Of a DNA stretch of 7,042 nt, positions 1-6,002 are shown piece by piece. Source of the DNA: Alphaproteobacteria bacterium (GTDB lineage Bacteria; Pseudomonadota; Alphaproteobacteria; SMXP01); the NCBI GenBank assembly GCA_021774995.1, contig JAJFIM010000391.1, positions 1-7,042 on the forward strand, read 5' to 3'. The notes below the pieces were generated by a model. The model had not been told where the DNA came from, made no database searches, and worked only from the letters and a program-made list of their open reading frames with translations. Positions within the stretch are counted from its first letter, which is position 1; each line of letters starts with the position of its first letter. The position numbers and the translations under genes were made by a program.

Positions 1-2108
1 CTGGCTTTGGCGCGGGGGGCGGGGAGGGCGTCCAAGTTGATCTCGAACGCGGCGATGGGTCCGGTAACATCCAACGCGTTTAAAATGCGCGGGTGCACTT
101 CGCCAAAGGCGGCGAGCACGGTTTTGGGCCCGAGGCTGAGCGTCCCCGAACGGCCGGGATGATACCAGGCGGGGGCGCCGTTTGCATTTACGGCCAAGCT
201 ATCGACCGGCGCGCCGCAGGCTTTCAATGCGCCCAGCGCGTCCGCCTTAGCGTCGAATGCGCAGACGGGCTTTGCTTTTTCGCTCCAATGCCGGGCGGAA
301 CCAGGGCCGCCCAAAGCGCCCCGTCGCGCGCCGCTTGCGATCGTGGATTGCTCCGCCGGCTGATCGCCTGCATATTGCGGGCCGACCTCAAAAAGCGCCA
401 CGTCGCCCAGACCCCGGTCTACATTGCGCCCAATGGCGGCGATGAGACCCGGAAGCAGAGAGGGGCGCATATCGGATAGCGCGGAGGAAATCGGGTTGGC
501 AAGGCGCAAAGTTTCCGCCCCCCCGCCAAAGAGTTCCGCTTGCGCGCGGGAAACAAAGGACCAGGTGACCGCTTCGGTGAGGCCGCGGGCCGCCAGCGCC
601 CGTTTCACAAGGCGGGTGCGATCCTGCGCGCGCGTTAGCACCGGCCGTGCAATGGCGTGAGGGCGCGGCATGGGCGTCGCCGGTAATCTGTCAAAGCCGG
701 CAATGCGCGCGACTTCTTCCACAAGGCAGGCCGGGCCTTCGATATCGGGCCGCCAGGAGGGGGATGCCACTATATAGCCCTTGCCGCCCGCAGTGCAGCC
801 AAATCCCAGCGCTTCCAGAATTTTTGTGGTTTCACCCTGTTCCAATGTCAGGCCGGTGAGGCGTTTGACTTGGGCCGGATCAAAGTCGATCACTTTATCC
901 GTATCGGGAATATTACCGGCGACATATATTTCGCTGGTCTCTCCGCCGCAAATCTCAATTATGAGCTTTGTCGCCAATTCGAGGCCCGGAACCATAAAGG
1001 CCGGGTCAACGCCGCGCTCGAATCGATAGCGGGCGTCAGATTCGATGCCGGTCGCGCGACCCGTTTGCGCCGTGCGCCGTTGGTCAAAGAGCGCCGATTC
1101 AATAAAGACGTTCGTCGTATCAGCTTCAGAGCCTGTGCTCTTGCCCCCCATCACGCCGGCAAAGCCGATGGCGCCGCCATCGTCGGCGATGACGCACATC
1201 TCAGGCATTGCCGTATAATTTTTGTCATCCAGCGCAGTGAAGTCGTCGCCCTCACGGCCCAATCGCGCATGGATGTCCCCTTTTATTTTGTCCGCGTCAT
1301 AAACATGCAAGGGCCGCGCGCGGTCATAGGTTACGTAATTAGTGATGTCCACCAGCGCGTTGATGGGACGCAGACCAATGGCGCGCAATCTTTTTTGCAT
1401 CCAGACCGGGGACGGAACATTTGTCAGCCCGCGCACCACGCGGCCCGCAAAAGCGGGGCAGGCGTCAGCGGTGGCAGCGTCAAAGTCAAGGTCGATGTCG
1501 ATTGGACAGGGAAAGGCGCCGCTCACCGGTTTCGGTATTTCCGTTGTTAGCGTTCCTAATCCGGCCGCCGCCAGGTCACGGGCAACGCCCGCAACCCCCA
1601 GCGTATCAGGCCGGTTGGGGGTTACTTCAAAATCTATGACCGGATCGTCAAGCCCCAGAAGCGGCGCAACCGGCGCTCCCACCTCAGCCGTCTCCGGCAA
1701 TTCGATGATGCCGTCATGCTCATTAGAGAGTTCCAGTTCTTTTTCCGAACACAGCATACCGTGAGACTCGACGCCGCGAATCTTTGCTTTTGTGAGGGTG
1801 AGGTCAATGCCCGGCACATATGCGCCCACCGGCGCAAACGCGCCTTTCATGCCCGCCCGCGCATTGGGCGCGCCGCACACGACTTGAACTTTCTCCGCGC
1901 CTGTGTCGACCGTGCAGACCTGGAGTTTGTCAGCATCAGGATGAGGTTTGGCGTCGACCACATAGCCGACGCGAAAAGAGGCAAAGTCTTTTGACGGATC
2001 GGTGACGCTCTCAACTTCCAGGCCAATGGCGACCATTGTCTCCACGATGTCATCAAGGGAGGCCTGCGTTTCCAGGTGTTCTTTGAGCCAGGAGAGCGTG
2101 AATTTCAT
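1..2108 (-). CDS. pheT: Phenylalanyl-tRNA synthetase beta subunit, C-terminus beyond window
   Basis: Beta chain of the (alpha-beta)2 enzyme that charges tRNA-Phe with phenylalanine in the cytoplasm. I read 702 open codons from ATG at 2108 to the left edge. The N-terminus is MKFTLSWLKEHL. The EMAP/OB tRNA-binding domain follows, with HPDADKL at residues 56-62, VVCGAPN at 76-82 and SHGMLCSE at 115-122. TPNRPD is at 163-168. The B3/B4 editing domain carries LRPINALVDITNYV at 246-259 and RPLHVYD from 265. The B5 domain carries PSWRPD at 450-455 and VEEVARIAGFDR at 463-474, and the catalytic-like core follows. Family members are usually about 800 residues, so roughly the last 100, including the FDX-ACB anticodon-binding domain, should lie off the window. 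One B5 residue is unusual: Cys461 stands where the family usually has Asp. The gene is the last visible one of the rpmI-rplT-pheS operon, and its ATG shares an ATGA with the stop of a small upstream frame. A GGGGGG run ending 9 nt before the ATG could serve as a weak ribosome binding site. Confidence 0.97.
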   Translation of the reverse strand, partial: MKFTLSWLKEHLETQASLDDIVETMVAIGLEVESVTDPSKDFASFRVGYVVDAKPHPDADKLQVCTVDTGAEKVQVVCGAPNARAGMKGAFAPVGAYVPGIDLTLTKAKIRGVESHGMLCSEKELELSNEHDGIIELPETAEVGAPVAPLLGLDDPVIDFEVTPNRPDTLGVAGVARDLAAAGLGTLTTEIPKPVSGAFPCPIDIDLDFDAATADACPAFAGRVVRGLTNVPSPVWMQKRLRAIGLRPINALVDITNYVTYDRARPLHVYDADKIKGDIHARLGREGDDFTALDDKNYTAMPEMCVIADDGGAIGFAGVMGGKSTGSEADTTNVFIESALFDQRRTAQTGRATGIESDARYRFERGVDPAFMVPGLELATKLIIEICGGETSEIYVAGNIPDTDKVIDFDPAQVKRLTGLTLEQGETTKILEALGFGCTAGGKGYIVASPSWRPDIEGPACLVEEVARIAGFDRLPATPMPRPHAIARPVLTRAQDRTRLVKRALAARGLTEAVTWSFVSRAQAELFGGGAETLRLANPISSALSDMRPSLLPGLIAAIGRNVDRGLGDVALFEVGPQYAGDQPAEQSTIASGARRGALGGPGSARHWSEKAKPVCAFDAKADALGALKACGAPVDSLAVNANGAPAWYHPGRSGTLSLGPKTVLAAFGEVHPRILNALDVTGPIAAFEINLDALPAPRAKA

Positions 2109-2242
2109 GTGGATGACCCCCCATTGCGCGTGGAGTCCATGAAGCGCTGGCCATATAAAGTGGATTTCGCGGTCAAGCTGCGGAATGACAAGAGCGCTTC
2201 GCCGTGGAGGGATAAAAGAGAGATGATCATGTTGCGCATCAT
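2105..2242 (-). CDS. Candidate 45-aa ORF overlapping both pheS and pheT
   Basis: Reading the pheS-pheT gap by hand shows one frame open across its whole length. It begins ATG-ATG at 2242, where the first ATG overlaps the pheS stop as ATGA. It ends in a TGA at 2107-2105 that overlaps the pheT ATG as ATGA. The peptide begins MMRNMIISLLSLHGEALLSF and ends RNGGSST. It has a short hydrophobic stretch near the N-terminus and a polar, Ser/Thr-rich tail. I recognise no family. The double ATGA arrangement is what translational coupling looks like: ribosomes finishing pheS could pass through this frame to pheT. Against it: no strong ribosome binding site of its own, two TTA leucine codons in so short a frame, and a length at which chance open frames are not rare. 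It may be a real coupling peptide, a remnant, or simply an open spacer. Confidence 0.4.
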   Translation of the reverse strand: MMRNMIISLLSLHGEALLSFRSLTAKSTLYGQRFMDSTRNGGSST

Positions 2243-3327
2243 CGGCTGAGCCCCGTGGCCAGATTTGGCGCGTCGAGGGCGGCAAAACCGTAATGCGATA
2301 GCCAGCGCAAGTCGGCGGCGAAAAAGTCCCGCAAATCGGGAATGCCGTATTTCAGCATGGCGAGGCGATCAATGCCCATGCCGAATGCAAAGCCTTGATA
2401 GACATCCGGATCAAGCCCGACATTTTTCAGCACATTGGGGTGAACCATGCCGCAGCCCAGAATTTCAAGCCAGTCCTTGCCCTCACCGACGCGGATCTCA
2501 TTGCCTTTGCGCGTATAGCCGATATCCATTTCAGCGGAAGGCTCCGTGAACGGAAAGAAATGCGGCCGGAAGCGCGCGCGGATGTCATCAACTTCGAAAA
2601 ATGCTTTGGCGAATTCCTCCAGGCACCATTTAAGATGTCCCATATGGGTTTCGGTGTCGATCACCAGGCCCTCGACCTGATGAAACATCGGCGTGTGGGT
2701 CTGATCGGAATCACAGCGATATGTACGCCCCGGCACGATGATGCGGATGGGTGGTTTTTGCGATTCCATGGTGCGGATCTGCACCGGGCTCGTGTGGGTG
2801 CGGAGGAGTTTACGCTCACCTTTCTCATTCGCGGGAAAGAAAAACGTATCGTGCATGTCTCGCGCCGGATGACCCAGCGGAAAGTTGAGAGCGGTGAAGT
2901 TATGAAAATCGTCTTCGATGTCCGGGCCTTCTTTGACCTCGAATCCAAGATCGGCGAAAATGGCGATGATTTCATCCATCACCTGGGTGACAGGATGAAT
3001 GGACCCCTGGGGTTCGGGCATGACGGGCAGGGTGACGTCCACGTGTTCGGTGGCGAGGCGCGCCTCCAACGCGGCTTCCTGTAAAGCGGCGGCGCGTGTG
3101 GTGATAGCGTCAGTGAGCGCGGTTTTTAATCCATTGAGCGCGGGGCCCATCACCTTGCGCTCTTCGGGCGACATTTTGCCCAACCCCTTCATCAGCTCCG
3201 ACACAGCGCCTTTTTTCCCCAAAGCCGCCACGCGAACGGCATCGAGTGCTTGGGCGTCAGGCGCCGCGGCGACCTGGGTCAGGATTTCCTGTTTAAGAGC
3301 GTCTAAATCTTGGCTTGTCTCGGCCAT
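2239..3327 (-). CDS. pheS: Phenylalanyl-tRNA synthetase alpha subunit
   Basis: Catalytic alpha chain of phenylalanyl-tRNA synthetase: it activates Phe with ATP and transfers it to tRNA-Phe. It is complete at 362 residues, within the range for bacterial PheS. Residues 1-90 are the helical N-terminal arm expected to form a coiled coil that binds tRNA. The class II core follows: motif 1 region HPVTQVMDEI at 111-120, motif 2 LRTHTSPVQIRTM at 175-187 with GRTYRCDSDQTHTPMFHQVEG at 200-220, FTEPSAEM at 260-267, GCGMVHPNVL at 291-300, and motif 3 GFAFGMGIDRL at 312-322. Ala314 in GFAFG matches the E. coli Ala294 position that sets amino acid side-chain size, so ordinary Phe specificity is expected. 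The ATG at 3327 is preceded by a modest GAAAGAT. It sits 72 bp downstream of rplT in the same operon. No leader peptide rich in Phe codons is seen before it. Confidence 0.98.
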   Translation of the reverse strand: MAETSQDLDALKQEILTQVAAAPDAQALDAVRVAALGKKGAVSELMKGLGKMSPEERKVMGPALNGLKTALTDAITTRAAALQEAALEARLATEHVDVTLPVMPEPQGSIHPVTQVMDEIIAIFADLGFEVKEGPDIEDDFHNFTALNFPLGHPARDMHDTFFFPANEKGERKLLRTHTSPVQIRTMESQKPPIRIIVPGRTYRCDSDQTHTPMFHQVEGLVIDTETHMGHLKWCLEEFAKAFFEVDDIRARFRPHFFPFTEPSAEMDIGYTRKGNEIRVGEGKDWLEILGCGMVHPNVLKNVGLDPDVYQGFAFGMGIDRLAMLKYGIPDLRDFFAADLRWLSHYGFAALDAPNLATGLSR

Positions 3328-3352
3328 GTTTTATCTTTCGCATCATTCAACT

Positions 3353-3377
3353 TTGCGCCGATGTTTGAGGCGCGCAA
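3353..3377 (-). other. Hairpin in the rplT-pheS spacer
   Basis: The 72-bp gap between rplT and pheS contains a 6-bp perfect inverted repeat (TTGCGC / GCGCAA) around a 13-nt loop. Slightly different pairings of the GCGCC and GGCGC parts are also possible. No T-run follows on the minus strand, so it does not look like a normal terminator. It could be an mRNA stability or processing element inside the operon, or chance in GC-rich DNA. Confidence 0.25.
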
Positions 3378-3399
3378 GGATGAAGCGGACTTGACAAAA

Positions 3400-3756
3400 C
3401 TAAGCCAGCGCCGCTTCCGCCTTATCAACCAGAACCTTAAAGGACCCAGGCTCGCGCACGGCGAGATCGGCCAGCACTTTGCGGTCGACCTCTATCCCGG
3501 CGCGGGTGAGCCCGTTGATAAATCGGCCATAGGTGAGCCCGTGTTCACGGGTTGCCGCGTTGATGCGCTGTATCCACAGAGCGCGGAAATTCCGTTTGCG
3601 CGCCTTGCGGTCGCGATAGGCGTATTGTCCGGCTTTTTCGATCGCCTGATTGGCGGCGCGGAAGGTGTTTTTGCGCCGGCCGTAATAGCCCTTGGCGGCT
3701 TTGATGACTTTGCGGTGGCGGGCGTGGGTCGTGACGCCCCGTTTGACGCGTGACAT
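3400..3756 (-). CDS. rplT: 50S ribosomal protein L20
   Basis: Binds 23S rRNA early in large-subunit assembly; in several bacteria it also represses its own operon by binding the mRNA leader. It is 118 residues, the normal length. The basic N-terminal extension MSRVKRGVTTHARHRKVIK continues into the family signature KGYYGRRKNTFRAANQA, then YAYRDRKARKRNFRALWIQRI and a globular C-terminal domain ending in DKAEAALA. The ATG at 3756 has an AGGAG ribosome binding site at 3765-3769, eight nt upstream. It lies 46 bp after rpmI and 72 bp before pheS on the same strand, consistent with one transcript. Confidence 0.98.
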   Translation of the reverse strand: MSRVKRGVTTHARHRKVIKAAKGYYGRRKNTFRAANQAIEKAGQYAYRDRKARKRNFRALWIQRINAATREHGLTYGRFINGLTRAGIEVDRKVLADLAVREPGSFKVLVDKAEAALA

Positions 3757-3802
3757 GAGCGATGCTCCTAAAAAACATAAGGTATCGGAAAAGGCTTGGC
3801 CT

Positions 3803-4000
3803 TTAAGCGTAAGGCAGACACTGTTTGACGTGGGCCTCGTCGGATTTGGACAAGACTTTGGTGCCGCGCAAATTTCTGATCTGCTTGTTGGAGCGTTTGA
3901 TCATGCCGTGGCGTTTTCCCGCCTGGGCGACCTTGACGCGGCCCTTTGCCGTGACCTTGAAGCGCTTTTTGGCGCCGCTCTTGGTCTTCAATTTAGGCAT
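3803..4000 (-). CDS. rpmI: 50S ribosomal protein L35
   Basis: Small basic large-subunit protein of 65 residues, the usual size. It opens MPKLKTKSGAKKRFKVTAKG, the family signature, and contains KRHGMIKRSNKQIRNLRGT near residues 29-47. The C-terminus is LPYA, within the normal range. The ATG at 4000 has AGGAG at 4010-4014, nine nt upstream. It is the first gene after the promoter at 4119-4147 and starts the rpmI-rplT-pheS-pheT transcription unit. infC, which is directly upstream in many bacteria, is about 2 kb away here. Confidence 0.98.
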   Translation of the reverse strand: MPKLKTKSGAKKRFKVTAKGRVKVAQAGKRHGMIKRSNKQIRNLRGTKVLSKSDEAHVKQCLPYA

Positions 4001-4062
4001 TTTGCTGTTCTCCTGAGCCGAATTTTTTGGCTGAATTTAGCCATTTTCGGACATTTTTTAAC

Positions 4063-4100
4063 TGCATTACGGACCGCCACGGCATGCCATTAGCCGGACC
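4063..4100 (-). repeat. Imperfect direct repeat in the rpmI leader
   Basis: Two near copies lie in the predicted 5' leader of the rpmI operon. On the minus strand they read GGTCCGGCTAATGGCA (4100-4085) and GGTCCGTAATGCA (4075-4063). The second lacks three bases of the first. GGCATGCC, a short palindrome at 4081-4088, overlaps the first copy. Paired leader sites would suit a double contact by a regulator such as L20, as in the E. coli rpmI leader, but no specific L20-site match was made; this is inference only. Confidence 0.35.
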
Positions 4101-4118
4101 ACCCTTCAAGAGCAAGGA

Positions 4119-4147
4119 GTTATAGGGGAAATGGCCGCAAGGTCAAG
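4119..4147 (-). promoter_or_regulatory. Sigma-70-type promoter of the rpmI-rplT-pheS-pheT operon
   Basis: On the minus strand, CTTGACC (4147-4141) is followed by exactly 16 nt and TATAAC (4124-4119). Both hexamers are close to consensus, and CTTGAC with 16-17 nt spacing is typical of alphaproteobacterial housekeeping promoters. The expected start near 4112 gives a leader of about 110 nt before rpmI. It sits just downstream of the 4182-4595 gene, so the ribosomal operon does not depend on read-through from infC or the accessory genes. Confidence 0.75.
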
Positions 4148-4154
4148 GGGGCGG

Positions 4155-4181
4155 GGGGCAGCGCCTCAAACGGTCAGCCCC
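4155..4181 (-). terminator. Weak hairpin after the small lipoprotein gene
   Basis: A 5-bp GC stem (GGGGC / GCCCC) starts directly after the stop codon at 4182, around a 17-nt loop. No T-run follows on the minus strand; the sequence goes on into CCCGCCCCC and the next promoter. It might slow or stop transcription, but is poor as an intrinsic terminator. Confidence 0.2.
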
Positions 4182-4595
4182 TTATTTGTCGTCCACTGAG
4201 GCGCCGAAGCTTTTTGCGAGGTCTTCGTTAGAGAGGGACGGGTCGATGTCGCTGATAAAAACGGCGGCCTTCATGCTGGCTAATTCGAAAGCGCCGTTTT
4301 CAGGCCATAAATAAGCGGCATTGTTTTTGAAGGGAATTGCGTCCCTGGTTAAATCATCCTGGTAAGATTGAGGAACGTTTTTGAAAATGTAGACGATAAC
4401 CGGCCCGCCGGGTTCCGGTTCTGGTGGCGTTCCGCCCAAAAAACCTCCCATGCCAAATTTAATATCACCCATGATGCGGACATTGACGCCGTTATCAATG
4501 ATAACAGAATTCGCGTTATCGACTTTATTGCCATCGCATGCCTGCAGCGAAACGCCCAAGCACAACAGGGCCGTCAGCAGAATATAGCGCGTCAT
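4182..4595 (-). CDS. Small predicted lipoprotein of unknown function
   Basis: 137 residues; I do not recognise a family. The N-terminus MTRYILLTALLCLGVSLQAC is a short signal peptide with a lipobox-like L-Q-A-C, so Cys20 is probably lipidated after export. Asp at +2 is the Lol-avoidance (inner-membrane retention) signal in E. coli; whether it applies here is unknown. The mature part has an acidic/Asn start, a Gly-rich patch (GMGGFLGG, 48-55), a Pro-rich linker (PPEPEPGGP, 57-65), then VIVYIFKNVP and a mixed C-terminal domain with AYLWPENGAFELASMKAAVF. The upstream AAGG is 12 nt from the ATG, so the ribosome binding site is weak. By eye the gene is more AT-rich than its neighbours (for example around 4480-4530), which fits a lineage-specific or acquired gene. 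A cytoplasmic reading is unlikely given the signal peptide. Confidence 0.75.
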   Translation of the reverse strand: MTRYILLTALLCLGVSLQACDGNKVDNANSVIIDNGVNVRIMGDIKFGMGGFLGGTPPEPEPGGPVIVYIFKNVPQSYQDDLTRDAIPFKNNAAYLWPENGAFELASMKAAVFISDIDPSLSNEDLAKSFGASVDDK

Positions 4596-4660
4596 TTTTT
4601 AAAGAGCCTTAAGCTTGAGTTGTACTAATCACCACAAGCGGAAATGACGTGCGGCGGCGT

Positions 4661-4690
4661 TCAGAGTTTCCCGTCTGGGGAATCCTCTGA
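4661..4690. repeat. Strong intergenic dyad
   Basis: Inverted repeat in the 168-bp gap between two minus-strand genes. The outer arms TCAGAG / CTCTGA pair over 6 bp. The inner arms TTTCCC / GGGGAA pair over 6 bp with one G-T pair, around the loop GTCT. A 2-nt bulge (TC) separates them on one side only. No T-run flanks it on either strand. It lies 66 nt upstream of the small lipoprotein start, so it could be an operator, a leader structure or a transcript-end structure of the membrane gene. Confidence 0.45.
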
Positions 4691-4731
4691 CCGAAGTTTG
4701 ACATGGCGCATGTGGTCTTACAACCGTAAAG

Positions 4732-4750
4732 CCCCGTCTCATGACGCGGG
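4732..4750 (-). terminator. Possible terminator of the small membrane protein gene
   Basis: Fourteen nt past the stop of the 4764-5072 gene, the minus strand reads CCCGCGTC-ATGA-GACGGGG. This is a 7-bp stem with one bulged G, followed by only CTTT. Position fits a terminator; the weak T-tract does not fully support it. Confidence 0.35.
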
Positions 4751-4763
4751 AAAAGTCTTGCTC

Positions 4764-5072
4764 TCACGCAAACGTTTGAAAGGCCTGCAGGCCGAGGACG
4801 AAGCCGGCGGCGAGGAAGGCGAGGGTCATGGTTCCCGCGCGCGCTTTTCGCACGCACAGGAAGATCAGCGCCACGAGACCGGCGCCTAACGTCCAGCCCA
4901 AAGGCAGATCAAGCGCCGAAAAGAGGCCGGGTTCAATCCAGGTTTCCACGGCGGAAATAAACCACCAGGAAATCGCGCTTTGCGCCCCGACAATGATAGC
5001 GATCAGCAAGGCCCAGAGCGGCAAGTGGCGCGGCAGGAGAAGAAACATTTTGGCAATGATGGCAAAGGGCAT
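4764..5072 (-). CDS. Small three-helix membrane protein, unknown function
   Basis: 102 residues, strongly hydrophobic, family not recognised. Likely membrane helices are at about 18-40 (LPLWALLIAIIVGAQSAISW), 57-75 (PLGWTLGAGLVALIFLC) and 80-101 (the end, AFLAAGFVLGLQAFQTFA). The basic VRKAR at 74-78 between helices 2 and 3 probably faces the cytoplasm. An acidic, aromatic loop (SAVETWIEPGLFSALD) joins helices 1 and 2. The start is well supported: GGAGG at 5080-5084 is seven nt before the ATG at 5072. An internal Met at residue 9 is a less likely start. The leader has a strong hairpin (5091-5128). It is divergent from the lipoprotein gene starting at 5341 and in the same direction as the next gene, 168 bp away. 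The short helical form suggests an accessory inner-membrane protein, but nothing in the sequence fixes a role. Confidence 0.75.
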   Translation of the reverse strand: MPFAIIAKMFLLLPRHLPLWALLIAIIVGAQSAISWWFISAVETWIEPGLFSALDLPLGWTLGAGLVALIFLCVRKARAGTMTLAFLAAGFVLGLQAFQTFA

Positions 5073-5090
5073 TGTGTGGCCTCCGTGATC

Positions 5091-5128
5091 AAGCGCGCGC
5101 CGCTCTTTTTCGTGCGGCTTTCGCGCTT
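5091..5128. other. Long hairpin just upstream of the membrane gene's ribosome binding site
   Basis: Outer arms AAGCGCG / CGCGCTT (7 bp) and inner arms GCCGC / GCGGC (5 bp) enclose a 10-nt loop, with an internal loop of 1 nt on one side and 3 nt on the other. In the minus-strand transcript the stem ends six nt before the GGAGG of the 5072 gene, so it could affect translation initiation. It also lies in the divergent intergenic region shared with the plus-strand lipoprotein gene. Confidence 0.45.
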
Positions 5129-5328
5129 TAAAAATATGTCCCGCCTCGGTTACAGGCGTGAGTAAAGCAGGGCGAAGCTGAACCGCGCCTGAACCGGCTG
5201 TTAAGGCTGCGGATTAACCATTACGGCGGTCGCGGGCGCGCAAGCGCGCGCTGCTGGCGACATTGCGCTCCTGGCTTAAATTCCTTAAAGTGGCGGCATC
5301 ACTCAAAAACGCCCGGAAAAGAAGGGCC

Positions 5329-5335
5329 AAGGGGG
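5329..5335 (+). promoter_or_regulatory. Ribosome binding site that selects the GTG start at 5341
   Basis: AAGGGGG lies five nt before the GTG at 5341. It decides the start of the plus-strand lipoprotein: beginning at the upstream TTG (5263) would put about 54 residues ahead of the lipobox Cys, far too long for a lipoprotein signal peptide. A weak promoter-like pair, TTGCGC at 5263 and TAAAGT 17 nt later, lies at a suitable distance, but matches consensus poorly. Confidence 0.6.
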
Positions 5336-5340
5336 ATGTT

Positions 5341-5973
5341 GTGGGAAAATGGGGGTGCGGCCGCGCGCTGCGGCGCATAGGGCGTCTGGCCTTGGTCACC
5401 GGTTTGGCGATGTCATTGGGGGCGTGTGCGGGATTGTTGCCGCGGGCGACGTCGATTAAGCAATCGCCTTTTGAATCTTACAAGCAGGCAAAGGATTCTT
5501 TTGATTCTGTGGTGCTTGGGGAATCCACGGAGCGGGAGCTTGTTCGCGCAGGATATGCCGAAGGCGTTGTGCCTAATATCCGTGTGCTGACTTACCTTGA
5601 TATCAGCGAAATATTCCTGCCTCAGCAATCTTTCAAAATGGAAGACTTGGATCCGGTGCTGGAGGACTGCCTACACGCCCAGGTGCGGTGTCGCGCTCTG
5701 GAGGCGCGCCCCGGCAACACTAATTCCCGGCGTTATGGCAACGCCTTTCTCGACGTCTTCAATTTCAAGCGCAACACCCAAGAGACCGGTTGGAGCGCCA
5801 CGGCTCTGTTCGTGCTGCTCGATGACGTTGTGGTTTACAAGCTCTGGTCCGGAACGCCCAAGATTGATGAAACGCGCCTCACGGTAAATCCTCTGGGGCC
5901 GATTCAGGATTTGGGCAATATCTTTAACGCCGCCGCCGCCGGCGTGGCGTCGGGCTTGGCCAGGAACGATTAG
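5341..5973 (+). CDS. Predicted lipoprotein, possibly BamE/SmpA-like fold
   Basis: 210 residues from the GTG start. A basic n-region (GRALRRIGR), hydrophobic LALVTGLAMS and lipobox L26-G-A-C29 form a classic lipoprotein signal peptide, so Cys29 should be lipidated and the protein membrane-anchored in the periplasm. The mature part begins with SPFESYKQAKDSFDSVVLGE, then STERELVRAGYAEGVVPNIR, which resembles the 'V..G.T..EL...G' opening of small BamE/SmpA-type domains. Next come RVLTYLDISEIFLP (81-94) and a pair of Cys residues (110, 117) that could form a disulfide. The end part has NAFLDVFNFKRNTQETGWSA (134-153), LDDVVVYKLWSG (160-171) and a Pro/Gly C-terminal tail. The BamE comparison is pattern-level only; a conserved lipoprotein of unknown function is the safe call. 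It is the only plus-strand gene here, divergent from the 5072 gene and convergent with infC. Confidence 0.8.
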   Translation: MGKWGCGRALRRIGRLALVTGLAMSLGACAGLLPRATSIKQSPFESYKQAKDSFDSVVLGESTERELVRAGYAEGVVPNIRVLTYLDISEIFLPQQSFKMEDLDPVLEDCLHAQVRCRALEARPGNTNSRRYGNAFLDVFNFKRNTQETGWSATALFVLLDDVVVYKLWSGTPKIDETRLTVNPLGPIQDLGNIFNAAAAGVASGLARND

Positions 5974-5997
5974 AAAAAACGGCCGCGCGCGCGGGGG
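5974..5997 (-). terminator. Possible infC terminator with T6 tract
   Basis: On the minus strand, 46 nt past the infC stop, the 12-bp perfect palindrome CCGCGCGCGCGG (5983-5994) is followed by CCG and T6 (5979-5974). It can fold as a CCGC stem with a GCGC loop. The stem is short, but a GC stem plus T6 is the best intrinsic-terminator match in this 69-bp gap. The T-tract abuts the stop codon of the convergent lipoprotein gene. The alternating CG run is also a sequence type prone to Z-DNA. Confidence 0.4.
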
Positions 5998-6002
5998 CGA
6001 TT

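Noticed and set aside
870..1550. 226-codon open frame on the plus strand
   Set aside because: Antisense to the B3/B4 and B5 regions of pheT, with no recognisable domain or ribosome binding site.
2395..3084. 229-codon open frame on the plus strand
   Set aside because: It lies wholly antisense to pheS, whose class II motifs are unambiguous; GC-rich third positions open the opposite strand.
3328..3399. pheM-like Phe attenuator peptide before pheS
   Set aside because: The spacer has no short frame with clustered Phe codons and no terminator with a T-run.
4609..4857. 82-codon minus-strand frame across the intergenic dyads
   Set aside because: Arg/Pro-rich, overlaps the end of the well-supported membrane gene in another frame, and has no ribosome binding site.
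5210..5292. CtrA-like boxes (TTAA pairs near 5210-5220 and 5276-5288)
   Set aside because: Spacings are 9 and 5 nt; the CtrA consensus needs TTAA-N7-TTAA.
5263..5340. TTG start of the plus-strand lipoprotein at 5263
   Set aside because: It would place about 54 residues before the lipobox Cys; the GTG at 5341 has a better site and a normal signal peptide.
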